Source: Pseudomonas ovata (GTDB lineage Bacteria; Pseudomonadota; Gammaproteobacteria; Pseudomonadales; Pseudomonadaceae). From it: 64,000 nt of DNA. The position numbers and the translations under genes were made by a program. Below, piece after piece: positions 56,360 through 64,000 of this stretch. The notes under the pieces are model-generated. The model was not told the DNA's origin. It saw only the letters and a program-made list of their open reading frames with translations, and searched no databases. Numbering within the stretch: the stretch's first letter is position 1; the number at the start of each line of letters is the position of its first letter. The stretch is taken from the NCBI RefSeq assembly GCF_003131185.1, contig NZ_QFFU01000002.1, forward strand, positions 124,001-188,000. Direction: 5' to 3'.

Positions 56360-57691
56360 TCAGTCCGGTTGGCTTTTGTCGAGCATGACGATTTCAACGG
56401 GCGCGACCTTGGTGCCGTTCGGCGGCATGTACAGGCACAGCTCATGATCGGGGCGAAACCATTGGCCCTGGGCATCCACGGTGAACAACTGGATGTTTTC
56501 GTCGACCCCATAGGCCACCTGGTCCTGGCGCTGCAAGGGCCGGAACGCCAGGCCGCCGCCGCGCTGGCGCTGCAGCACGGGCAGGTGTTCGCGCGAGGCA
56601 ATGTTGGCCTGTTCCAGCCATTCGCGCGCCGCCTGAGGGGCCGAGCCGGACGGCATGCGCAGGCCCATGACCAGGTGCTGGGCCGCTTTGCGGGTGTCGG
56701 TGAGGGTGATGAAAAAGACATTCTGGGTCTTGCTGAACGGACGCCGGTCATAGCCGCTGCGGATGATCTGCACATGTGACTCCAGCCATTGCAGCACTTC
56801 GTCGAAACCGGCCTGCAGGTCTTCGAAGTCCAGCGGTGCGAAGGCACGTACGCCCAGTTCCGGTTGCAGGCTGGCCACGGCACCGGCCATGCCGGTCAGT
56901 TGCAGGTACAAGGAGGCCGGTGTGGCAACGCCGGTTTCCAGATTGGCCTGCAACTCCGGCAGGCGTGCCCATAGCGCGGTCATCTGCAGGCGCAGTTCGG
57001 CACTGTCGTTATGCTTGCCGAGTTCATGGGCCTGGCGCCAGCGACCGCTGAGGAACTCGCATTTGCGCCGCACCAACTGGCACAGCTCGGCGATGCGCGT
57101 GCCAATGGGGGAGTCAGGCAGCAATAACGGGCAGGGCGGCGTGTAGGGCAACAGGCTGATGGTGTTGTCTTCGCAGCCCAGGCGCAGCAGCGGCAGGCAC
57201 ACCGAGTCCGAACGCCCGGCGGCCAGCACCAGGCGCAAGTGCGGGCGCCAGACCGTGACATTTTCAGGGTGCAGACCGCAGCTCAGGTCGAGTACGCCTG
57301 CGGTGTTGTCCGACCGCAGGCGGCCTGCCAGCGAAACCAGTTGGCCTGCGCTCCACAGGGGATCTACGGCCAGGTACACCAGCAGTTGGCGCTGGTCACC
57401 GAAATCCTGCGGGGTGATTTTCAGTTGCGGAGCAAAACCCTTGTCCTTCACCGGGTCGAAATCCACCAGCAAGCCATCGGGCAACACCGCGTTGAGCGCC
57501 TTGATCTGTACGGTGCCGGTGCCGAGCGCCAGGCTGTCGATCTGCAGGTGCCGCACGCCCCAGTACCAGGGGCGGGCATTTTCTGCCAGTTGGGCACTCA
57601 GGCCTTCGGCGCGCAAGCTCTGCAACTGGAAATGCTGGGGCAGCAAGTGCATGCCATCGCTCCAGCAAACTGCATCCGGGGTACTGCGCAT
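56360..57691 (-). CDS. tssK: Type VI secretion baseplate protein TssK
   Basis: A 443-aa TssK with the conserved N-terminal WSDGMHLLPQHFQLQ and the TssK core; TssK links the baseplate wedges to the TssL/TssM membrane complex. ATG 57691 has AGGAG 6 nt upstream; 15 further in-frame codons upstream are not family-like. Length is normal. Confidence 0.92.
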   Translation of the reverse strand: MRSTPDAVCWSDGMHLLPQHFQLQSLRAEGLSAQLAENARPWYWGVRHLQIDSLALGTGTVQIKALNAVLPDGLLVDFDPVKDKGFAPQLKITPQDFGDQRQLLVYLAVDPLWSAGQLVSLAGRLRSDNTAGVLDLSCGLHPENVTVWRPHLRLVLAAGRSDSVCLPLLRLGCEDNTISLLPYTPPCPLLLPDSPIGTRIAELCQLVRRKCEFLSGRWRQAHELGKHNDSAELRLQMTALWARLPELQANLETGVATPASLYLQLTGMAGAVASLQPELGVRAFAPLDFEDLQAGFDEVLQWLESHVQIIRSGYDRRPFSKTQNVFFITLTDTRKAAQHLVMGLRMPSGSAPQAAREWLEQANIASREHLPVLQRQRGGGLAFRPLQRQDQVAYGVDENIQLFTVDAQGQWFRPDHELCLYMPPNGTKVAPVEIVMLDKSQPD

Positions 57692-57719
57692 CCTTGACTC
57701 CTGGTGAAAATAAACGGCG

Positions 57720-58166
57720 TTATTGCCCCTTGGCATCCAGCAGCCGCATCTCGCGGTTGCCCAGTTTCAGCCAGATGCTGTGTTGCGCCTGCAGCAGCAA
57801 ACGGTGCGCACCCGGTGTGCTGTAGCGGGCAAAAATCAACACCCCCTCGGCCTTGCGGCCGTGCAGCGGGATGTTGCTCACATCCAGCAACTGCCCCGGC
57901 ACCACCTCCAGGCTCCAGATCCGCACACCGCCCGGGTAATCGCGTTGCAGTTGCTGGCGTTGTTCGAACCATTGGCTGGCCGTGGTGGCCTTGAGGCGTT
58001 CAAGCATGAGCGCATCGCTGGCGGCTACAAAGTCCAATGCCACCGGGGTGTCATTGTTGGCCTTGAGTTCGACATCGATGCGCACGGTATTTAACTGGAC
58101 ACTGGGCGCAAACAGGCTGCAACCGTTTATCAGAAAAGCGGCCGTTATCACAAGCACTCTTTTCAT
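57720..58166 (-). CDS. tssJ: Type VI secretion outer-membrane lipoprotein TssJ-like
   Basis: A 148-aa lipoprotein with signal peptide MKRVLVITAAFLINGC and a beta-rich mature part (VQLNTVRIDVELKANNDTPV, VRIWSLEVVPGQLL). Position as the first gene of a leftward tssK-L-M-A operon identifies it as TssJ, although sequence similarity to typical TssJ is low. An ATG at 58190 with GGAA upstream would add eight N-terminal residues. Confidence 0.75.
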   Translation of the reverse strand: MKRVLVITAAFLINGCSLFAPSVQLNTVRIDVELKANNDTPVALDFVAASDALMLERLKATTASQWFEQRQQLQRDYPGGVRIWSLEVVPGQLLDVSNIPLHGRKAEGVLIFARYSTPGAHRLLLQAQHSIWLKLGNREMRLLDAKGQ

Positions 58167-58351
58167 TGTCAGGAACTTTATTAAATACATACGATTCCAA
58201 TACAAGTTTTGTAAGAAATGTCTTGCATTCTTATAGCCTTCTTCTAATGTTTTGCACAGCCAGCTTTCCTACGGGATTTCCGCCTGGCAGTCAGAAATTG
58301 TCGACAGTGTGTGCCTGGCGCCGACCGGCGAGGCCACCAAAGGAGTAAGGC
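58167..58351. promoter_or_regulatory. Divergent promoter region of the two tss operons
   Basis: The 185-nt gap between tssJ (leftward) and tssB (rightward) is AT-rich near 58190-58260 and must carry both promoters. I see no convincing sigma-54 GG-N10-GC site. AAAGGAG before tssB is a strong ribosome binding site. Confidence 0.45.
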
Positions 58352-58921
58352 ATGGCAGCGAAACAGGAAAGCAAACAGCATTATCTGGGCCGTAACCGCC
58401 CGCCGCGAGTGCAGATTACCTACGACGTTGAAATTGGCAACGCTCTTGAGAACAAAGAGTTGCCATTGGTTGTTGGAATTATTTCCGACCTGTCTGGCGA
58501 CATTCCAGCCGACAGGGCTTCGCTGGATAAACGCAGCTTCGTCGACATTGATCGCGACAGTTTCGACACTGTTCTGGCAAAGATTCAGCCTTCCTTGAGT
58601 TTCAAACTTGACCCTTCGGACAGCGCGGTCATCAAACTGCAATTCAATAGTATCGATGACTTCAGCCCGGAGCGCATTGTCGGTCAGGTCGATGACCTGA
58701 AGCACCTGTTCGAGAAGCGTCGCATTCTTCAGGACCTGCTGATCAAGCTCGACGGCAACGAAGCGCTGGACAAGAGCCTGGGGCTTGGCCTGTCGAGCAA
58801 AAAGAACATTGCTCAGTTCCAGAGCGAACTCAAGGGCAAACTGCCCGCTCCCAAGGACACGCCGGACACCTCTGCCAGTGGCGCGGACGACAGCAGCGAC
58901 ACGCCTGACAAACAGTCCTAA
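58352..58921 (+). CDS. tssB: Type VI secretion sheath subunit TssB (VipA)
   Basis: A 189-aa protein with the TssB block NRPPRVQITYDVEIGNALEN near the N-terminus and the helix region VDDLKHLFEKRRILQDLLIK. It forms the contractile sheath with TssC. It is somewhat longer than usual owing to an acidic Ser/Asp-rich tail after residue 165. AAAGGAG precedes the ATG. First gene of the rightward operon. Confidence 0.95.
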   Translation: MAAKQESKQHYLGRNRPPRVQITYDVEIGNALENKELPLVVGIISDLSGDIPADRASLDKRSFVDIDRDSFDTVLAKIQPSLSFKLDPSDSAVIKLQFNSIDDFSPERIVGQVDDLKHLFEKRRILQDLLIKLDGNEALDKSLGLGLSSKKNIAQFQSELKGKLPAPKDTPDTSASGADDSSDTPDKQS

Positions 58922-58955
58922 TCCCGATCTGCGCCCATCCACGGAGGAATAATCC

Positions 58956-60521
58956 ATGGCTAATGAGTCCACCGCTTCATCCGAAACCACCCAGACGCAG
59001 AACGATCTGTTGCTCGATCGCATCGTCTCCAACATGACCATGGCCGCTGATACCCACCAGCGCCAGGCCGAAGAGTCCCAGGCCCGCGAGATGCTGGAAG
59101 TGCTGGCCGATCAGGTCGAAAACAGGCAGCCAGAACCGGGCCAGGACCCACGTCACTACATCAGTGAGCGGATCAAGGAACTCGACGATCAGATCAGCGC
59201 CAAGCTCAACCGCATCCTGCATGCCAGGCCGCTGCAAAAGCTTGAAGCGTCCTGGCGTGGTCTGCACCAACTGGTGTCCAACACCGAGACCGGCACCTCG
59301 CTCAAGCTGCGCCTGCTCAACGCCACCAAGGAGGAGCTGGCCAAGGACCTGGAAAAGGCCATCGAATTCGACCAGAGCGCTCTGTTCAAGAAAGTCTACG
59401 AAGAAGAGTACGGCACCTTTGGCGGCAACCCGTTCAGCGTGCTGATGGGTGACTACGAGTTCGGCCGCAGCGTGCCGGACATCAAGCTGTTGACCAAACT
59501 GTCGAATGTCGCCGCTGCCGCGCATGCGCCGCTGATCACCGCCGCCAGCCCGCTGTTGTTCGACCTCAAGAGCTTTGCCGACCTGGGCGTACCGCGTGAT
59601 CTGGCCAAGGTCTTCGAAAGCACCGCGCTGATCGAGTGGAACAAGTTCCGCGAGACCGAAGATTCGCGCTATGTCTCGATGGTGCTGCCACACTACCTGG
59701 CACGCCAGCCCTACGACCCGATCAATGCACCGGTACCGGGCCTGGCCAGCTTCACCGAAAACGTGCACCTGGGTGACGACGCGGTGACCCGTGACGACAA
59801 AGGCAATGCCATCAAGTTTGCCGACATCGGCGAGAACAAGACCGACCCGGACAAATTCCTGTGGGGCAATGCGGCCTGGCTGCTGACCCAGCGCATCACT
59901 GATGCATTCGCTCATTACCGCTGGTGCGCCGCGATTCGCGGCCCTGAAGGCGGTGGCGTGGTGGCCGGCCTGCCGCTGTATCAGTTCCTGACCACCGCAG
60001 GCGACCAGGCGATCAATTGCCCGACCGAAGTGGCGATCACCGACCGCCGCGAGAAAGAACTCGACAGCCTGGGTTTCATTGCCCTGTGTCACCGCAAGAA
60101 CAGCAACGATGCGGTGTTCTTCGGTGGCCAGACCACCAACAAGCCACAGGCCTACAAGACTTTCGAGGCCAACGCCAACGCGCGCGTGTCGAGCATGTTG
60201 CCGTATGTGCTGGCCGCTTCGCGCTTTGCCCATTACCTCAAGGTCATCATGCGCGACAAGGTCGGCAGCTTCTCGACCCGCGACAATGTCCAGAGCTACC
60301 TGAACAACTGGATTGCCGACTACGTGCTGATCAACGACAACGCGCCGCAGGACATCAAGGCGCAGTACCCGCTGCGCGAAGCGCGTGTCGACGTCACCGA
60401 GGTGCCTGGCCGTCCGGGCAGCTACCGCGCCACGGTTTTCCTGCGTCCGCACTTCCAGCTTGAAGAGCTGACCGCCTCGATCCGCCTGGTCGCCGCGCTG
60501 CCGCCATCGGCTGCTGCCTGA
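58956..60521 (+). CDS. tssC: Type VI secretion sheath subunit TssC (VipB)
   Basis: A 521-aa TssC. Conserved blocks include LEASWRGLHQLVSNTETGT, FGGNPFSVLMGDYEFGRS, HFGR-type downstream strands and the C-terminal LREARVDVTEVPGRPGSYRA with VFLRPHFQLEELTASIRLV. Together with TssB it builds the sheath. GGAGGA before the ATG. A GC-rich hairpin follows the stop (60529-60550). Confidence 0.96.
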   Translation: MANESTASSETTQTQNDLLLDRIVSNMTMAADTHQRQAEESQAREMLEVLADQVENRQPEPGQDPRHYISERIKELDDQISAKLNRILHARPLQKLEASWRGLHQLVSNTETGTSLKLRLLNATKEELAKDLEKAIEFDQSALFKKVYEEEYGTFGGNPFSVLMGDYEFGRSVPDIKLLTKLSNVAAAAHAPLITAASPLLFDLKSFADLGVPRDLAKVFESTALIEWNKFRETEDSRYVSMVLPHYLARQPYDPINAPVPGLASFTENVHLGDDAVTRDDKGNAIKFADIGENKTDPDKFLWGNAAWLLTQRITDAFAHYRWCAAIRGPEGGGVVAGLPLYQFLTTAGDQAINCPTEVAITDRREKELDSLGFIALCHRKNSNDAVFFGGQTTNKPQAYKTFEANANARVSSMLPYVLAASRFAHYLKVIMRDKVGSFSTRDNVQSYLNNWIADYVLINDNAPQDIKAQYPLREARVDVTEVPGRPGSYRATVFLRPHFQLEELTASIRLVAALPPSAAA

Positions 60522-60528
60522 TTGCGCA

Positions 60529-60550
60529 GGCCCGCCGATCGTGGCGGGCC
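60529..60550 (+). promoter_or_regulatory. Intercistronic hairpin between tssC and hcp
   Basis: Perfect 8-bp stem GGCCCGCC / GGCGGGCC with a 6-nt loop, 8 nt after the tssC stop and without a T run. It could protect the upstream message from exonucleases or partially attenuate transcription into hcp. Confidence 0.55.
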
Positions 60551-60586
60551 ATCAACCTCTCTATGCCGTACTAAGGAATACACCCG

Positions 60587-61087
60587 ATGGATGCAATCAT
60601 TCTGGACCTGGGCAGTACGATCAAAGGCGACTCGCTGATCGAAGGCTACGTCGACAAGATCGAAATCATGTCCTACAGCCATAACGTGGCCATGCAGGTT
60701 ACCAACGACGTCAGTAACTCGGAGCGTACCTCGGGCAAGCCGCACATCGGTGAGTTCGTGCTGACCAAGTTCATCGACTCTTCCACGCCTGACCTCAACA
60801 GCTATTGCTGCTCGGGCAAGCCGATCCCTGAAGCCAAGATCACTATCGGTCGCAACGCTTCGGAAGAGAACGGGCAGATCATGCCGTTCATCGTCTACAC
60901 CCTGACCAACGTGGTCATTTCCAACGTCAGCGTCAGCGGCGGCACCGGTGGCAAGCCGGTGGAAACCCTGTCGCTGAACTTCACCAAGATCAAGTGGGAG
61001 CTGACCACCCAGAAAGACGACGGCACCAAGGAAGGCACGGCAGCCACCACCTGGGACCTGGCGTCCAACAAAATCATCAAGTCCTGA
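60587..61087 (+). CDS. hcp: Type VI secretion tube protein Hcp (TssD)
   Basis: A 166-aa Hcp-family protein beginning MDAIILDLGSTIKGDSLIEG, with the loop and strands YVDKIEIMSYSHNVAMQV and SERTSGKPHIGEFVLTKFID and a central PIPEAKITIGRNA. Hexameric rings stack into the secreted inner tube. AAGGAA precedes the ATG. It lies within the tss operon rather than as a separate unit. Confidence 0.95.
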   Translation: MDAIILDLGSTIKGDSLIEGYVDKIEIMSYSHNVAMQVTNDVSNSERTSGKPHIGEFVLTKFIDSSTPDLNSYCCSGKPIPEAKITIGRNASEENGQIMPFIVYTLTNVVISNVSVSGGTGGKPVETLSLNFTKIKWELTTQKDDGTKEGTAATTWDLASNKIIKS

Positions 61088-61122
61088 CGGCTTGATCGCC
61101 TGGCGCCGGCTGGAGTGTTTGC

Positions 61123-61551
61123 ATGCGTGTTGCCCTTTTCGACCTTCTGGCCGGTGGTCAGGCCGCAGATTTCGACGCCAGCGATGCGCGCCGGATCGGC
61201 GAATCGGTGCGTCGGGAGCTTGAGCGCCTGCTCAACACCCGTCGCACCGAGCGTGTTCATCGCATCACGCCCAGCGTGATCGATTACGGCATCGCCGACT
61301 GGAGCACGCTGTATGCCGACCGCGAGCAGGATCACCGGCAACTGATTCGTGAAGTGCGCAATGCCATCGTGCATTTCGAGCCGCGGCTGGTGCTCGACAG
61401 CGTCGATGTGCAGGCTATTCCAGGCCAGCGAACCCGCATGACGGTACGCGCGATCGGGCATGTTCGTGGCCTGGAATCGGCGCCAAGCATGGCGTTTGTG
61501 ATGAATCTGGGCGACGGTGGCTTCGAGGTCAGGCATGAGCGATTCGATTGA
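61123..61551 (+). CDS. tssE: Type VI secretion baseplate protein TssE
   Basis: A 142-aa gp25-like protein. RRIGESVRRELERLLNTRRT, then SVIDYGIADWSTLYADREQD and AIVHFEPRLVLDSVDVQA are the TssE motifs; the phage-like EPR motif (FEPRL) is conserved. GGAG precedes the ATG. Its end overlaps the tssF start. Confidence 0.93.
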   Translation: MRVALFDLLAGGQAADFDASDARRIGESVRRELERLLNTRRTERVHRITPSVIDYGIADWSTLYADREQDHRQLIREVRNAIVHFEPRLVLDSVDVQAIPGQRTRMTVRAIGHVRGLESAPSMAFVMNLGDGGFEVRHERFD

Positions 61552-63346
61552 TGCCGAACTGCTGGACTATTACCAGCGTGAATTGACCTGGCTGCACCGT
61601 GCCGGGGTGGATTTTGCCGCCAGCCATCCGGCCCTGGCCGGCAACCTCAAACTGTCCGCCGCCGGCTCCCAGGACCCGCATGTCGAGCGTCTGCTTGAAA
61701 GCTTTGCGCTGCTGACTGCCCGCCTGCAACGGCGTCTGGACGACGGTTACGCCGATTTCAGCAATGCCTTGCTCGAACAGCTCTACCCCTTGGCGCTGCG
61801 GCCGATGCCTTCGTGCGCCATCGGCCATTTCGTGCCCGACACCGCCCAGGGCAACATTGCCAACGGTTACCCGCTGGCCCGTGGCACCTCGGTGTTCAGG
61901 GCGCCGGACAAGAAACACACCGAGAGCATCTACTTTCGCACCAGCGCCAGCGTGATGCTCTGGCCGATCGTGGTCGATGAGGTGACCCTGCTCGATGCCG
62001 ATCGCACCCAGTTTCTGACCGGTATCAGCGAAGCGCATTCCTCCTTGTGCCTGCAACTGAGCTGCAGCGGCGAAACCCAGTGGTCACAACTGCCCGGCAC
62101 CCTGACGCACCTGCGTATTCATTTGTCCGGCTCGCCGATTCACCGGGCCATGCTCTACGACCTGCTCGCCGCCCACAGCATCAAGGTGGTGTGCGCCGTG
62201 CCCGGCGGGCCGCCGCTGGTCTTGCCCGAGCATCGGCTGCCCGAGGCGGTGGGGTTTGCCGAGCACGAAAGCCTGTTGCCCGAAGAGGACGGTGTGCACC
62301 CGGCGCTGCGGCTGCTGGTGGAATATTTCACCTTTGCCGAAAAATTCGCCTTTTTCGATATTCCGCTGCAGATCCCGGTGCAGACCGGCGAGCGCCTGCT
62401 GGTGTACGTCGCGTTCAACAAGCCGCCTGATCGCCGGGTCAGCCTGCAGCGCGAGGACATTGCTCTGGGCTGTGCACCGCTGATCAATCTGTTTGCGCGC
62501 ACTGCCGAGACGCTGCGCCCGGACGGCACCCACAGCGAGCACTTGCTGGTGGCTGACTCACACCGTGACGACAGCCTGGAAATCCACAGCATCAAGCGCC
62601 TGGTGTCCAGCGGGGCCGACGGCATCAAGCCGGTGGCGCCGTATTACGGCGACCAGCACCGTGCCGCGCGCAACGGTCTGTTCTGGCATGCGCGGCGCAT
62701 CAATGGCCTGCGCGCCAACCGGCCCGGCACCGACCTGATGATCAGCCTGGTCGACAGCCAGTTCCAGCCGGCCCGCGAACTGCCCGGGCGCAGTTTCACG
62801 GCCACCGTGCTGTGCACCAACCGTCACCTGGCCGAGACCTTGCCGCCACTGACCCGCCTGCAGTTCGAGAGCAGCGGGCCGGTGGCCGATATCCTGCTGC
62901 TCAAGAGTCCCACGCGCCAGTCGATGCCGGACCTGGACGGCGGAGCGCGCTGGCGCCTGGTGTCGCAGCTCAACCTCAACCACACCTCTCTGGTCGAAGG
63001 CCCCAGGGCGCTGGCGTCGCTCAAGGAAATGCTGACCCTGCACAACCTGCGTGACGACCCGGCGATCAGCCAGTTGATCAAGAGCATCACCGACCTGCAG
63101 ACCACACGTGTCGTCGACCGTGTCGGCCCTGATGCCTGGCGCGGCTGGCGCAATGGCCTGGAGGTGCGCCTGACGCTCGATGCCCGGCACGCTGCCGGTC
63201 ACAGCCGGGTGATGTTCTGCGCGGTGCTGGCCCATTTTTTCGCGCTGTACGCCAATGCCAACTGCTTTGTGCGTACGGTGCTGGTCGAAGGCGATGAGGT
63301 AATCAAGACATGGCTGCCCGACAGCGTCCCGACATTGGCACTCTAG
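61535..63346 (+). CDS. tssF: Type VI secretion baseplate protein TssF
   Basis: A 603-aa TssF. N-terminal IDAELLDYYQRELTWLHRAG and DFAASHPALAGNLKLSAAGS (with DPHVERLLESFALLTARLQR) are the family signature. It forms wedge complexes with TssG and TssE. ATG 61535 lies inside tssE, 17 nt before its stop, with GAGG upstream, so translation is coupled. It overlaps tssG at its 3' end. Confidence 0.94.
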   Translation: MSDSIDAELLDYYQRELTWLHRAGVDFAASHPALAGNLKLSAAGSQDPHVERLLESFALLTARLQRRLDDGYADFSNALLEQLYPLALRPMPSCAIGHFVPDTAQGNIANGYPLARGTSVFRAPDKKHTESIYFRTSASVMLWPIVVDEVTLLDADRTQFLTGISEAHSSLCLQLSCSGETQWSQLPGTLTHLRIHLSGSPIHRAMLYDLLAAHSIKVVCAVPGGPPLVLPEHRLPEAVGFAEHESLLPEEDGVHPALRLLVEYFTFAEKFAFFDIPLQIPVQTGERLLVYVAFNKPPDRRVSLQREDIALGCAPLINLFARTAETLRPDGTHSEHLLVADSHRDDSLEIHSIKRLVSSGADGIKPVAPYYGDQHRAARNGLFWHARRINGLRANRPGTDLMISLVDSQFQPARELPGRSFTATVLCTNRHLAETLPPLTRLQFESSGPVADILLLKSPTRQSMPDLDGGARWRLVSQLNLNHTSLVEGPRALASLKEMLTLHNLRDDPAISQLIKSITDLQTTRVVDRVGPDAWRGWRNGLEVRLTLDARHAAGHSRVMFCAVLAHFFALYANANCFVRTVLVEGDEVIKTWLPDSVPTLAL

Positions 63347-64000
63347 GCGCGCTGCTGCGGCAGGTGCCGCAGCGCTTCGAGTTGCTCCAGGCCTTGCAGA
63401 TTCTCGAGCGCGAGCAGCCGCAGCTGCCGCCGCTGGGCTGCAGCAACGACCCGCAACAGGAAGTGGTGCGCCTGCGCGGGCCCTTGTTGCCGGTCTTTTC
63501 GGCCAGCCAGATCACCAGCCTGCGCCTGTTGCCGCGCCTGATCGGTCCCCTGGTGCCGGTGCGTGCACCGTTGTTGCCTCATAACCGTCACCGCCCGCCA
63601 CGGCTGACCTTGCACACCCCGGTGTTTGGTCTCGGCGGCCCGGACGGTCCCTTGCCCTATGCCTACCAGGAGTGGCTGCAGCAACGGGCACGGGTCAAGG
63701 ACCGCGGCACCATGGCGTTTCTGGACCTGTTTCAGCACCGGCTGCTGAGCCTGCTGTATCGGGTACAACTCAAGCAGCGCATTGCCTTGCCCTACAGCCG
63801 TGGCGAGAATAGCCCGGTGTACCAGCAGTTGCAGGCGCTGTGCGGCCTGGTGCGCCAGCCTGCAGGGATGAAGCCGGTAGTGCCGGAAAAAGCGCTGATT
63901 TCCCGCACCGGTCTGCTGGCCAATGGTCGCCGCTCGCTGGCCGGCCTGCAAAGTCTGCTCAGCCATCATTTCGAGATGCGCATTCGTGTCGAAGGCTTTC
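63310..64000 (+). CDS. tssG: Type VI secretion baseplate protein TssG, 5' part
   Basis: Starts at ATG 63310, inside the end of tssF, with AGGT 9 nt upstream, and runs off the right edge of the window (230 codons visible). The peptide begins MAARQRPDIGTLGALLRQVP and continues with QRFELLQALQILEREQP, VVRLRGPLLPVFSASQITSL, TPVFGLGGPDGPLPYAYQEW and AFLDLFQHRLLSLLYRV, all TssG features. Incomplete only because the window ends. Confidence 0.92.
   Translation, partial: MAARQRPDIGTLGALLRQVPQRFELLQALQILEREQPQLPPLGCSNDPQQEVVRLRGPLLPVFSASQITSLRLLPRLIGPLVPVRAPLLPHNRHRPPRLTLHTPVFGLGGPDGPLPYAYQEWLQQRARVKDRGTMAFLDLFQHRLLSLLYRVQLKQRIALPYSRGENSPVYQQLQALCGLVRQPAGMKPVVPEKALISRTGLLANGRRSLAGLQSLLSHHFEMRIRVEGF

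Noticed and set aside
58167..58351. Sigma-54 promoter before tssB
   Set aside because: CTGGCAGTCAGAAATTGT at about 58284 resembles a -24/-12 site but the spacing is one base off and the -12 GC is missing.

Overview
The window looks like a GC-rich chromosomal segment of a Pseudomonas, most likely of the P. putida/P. fluorescens lineage. The support is the GC-ending codon use, the metH - cti - nfuA neighbourhood with the heme-type fatty-acid cis/trans isomerase, the aerobic cobalamin genes (cobM, cobE, cbtAB, cobW, cobN), and the Pseudomonas-style REP elements (core like GTAGGAGCGCGCTTGCCCGC) scattered between genes. No rRNA, tRNA, CRISPR array, prophage or intact insertion sequence was seen.

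Layout. 1-4.8 kb: end of a NudC-like NUDIX gene, a TauE/SafE permease, a Gfo/Idh/MocA oxidoreductase, an SDR oxidoreductase, an SCP2 protein and the SohB protease. 4.8-8.9 kb: sulfite reductase cysI with its DUF934 partner, a 37-aa membrane peptide, an orphan periplasmic binding protein and a DUF2970 protein. 9-17 kb: B12-dependent methionine synthase metH, cti, an acyltransferase and the Fe-S carrier nfuA. 17.2-26.5 kb: a cobalamin island with two divergent operons, each headed by its own cobalamin riboswitch: cbtB-cbtA-cobE-cobM leftward and cobW-cobN-chlI/VWA rightward. 26.6-34.4 kb: MarR regulator plus F420-type reductase, a RecF-like ATPase, a VpsR-like sigma-54 type activator, nicotinamide riboside salvage (pnuC and a NadR-like kinase), uppP and DUF1294. 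34.4-45.5 kb: repeat cassette, a double-PAS soluble chemoreceptor, a DKNYY-containing operon of unknown function facing a DUF4303/DUF416 pair, an MFS exporter, a small MITE-like element, a secreted hydrolase and an AraC regulator. 45.8-50.5 kb: an extraordinary Met/Cys-rich protein, an XRE-cupin regulator with a small coupled gene, and a polar amino-acid ABC transporter. 50.6-64 kb: a type VI secretion locus, tssJ-K-L-M-A leftward and tssB-C-hcp-tssE-F-G rightward, running off the window edge.

How the genes work together. The cobalamin island makes and inserts cobalt into the corrin ring (CobN plus ChlI/ChlD-type AAA+ and VWA subunits, fed by CbtAB), is feedback-controlled by B12 riboswitches, and supplies the cofactor of MetH a few kb away. 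cysI feeds reduced sulfur to the same methionine pathway. PnuC and the NadR-like kinase import and phosphorylate nicotinamide riboside. The tss genes build the T6SS baseplate, sheath, tube and membrane complex.

The two strongest observations are (1) a textbook -1 programmed frameshift signal (A AAA AAG, 5-nt spacer, perfect 13-bp GC-rich hairpin) at the end of the chlI-like gene that would fuse it to the downstream VWA frame, which has no usable start codon of its own; and (2) a 172-aa protein that is about 42% methionine with about 15 cysteines, with its own ribosome binding site and terminator.
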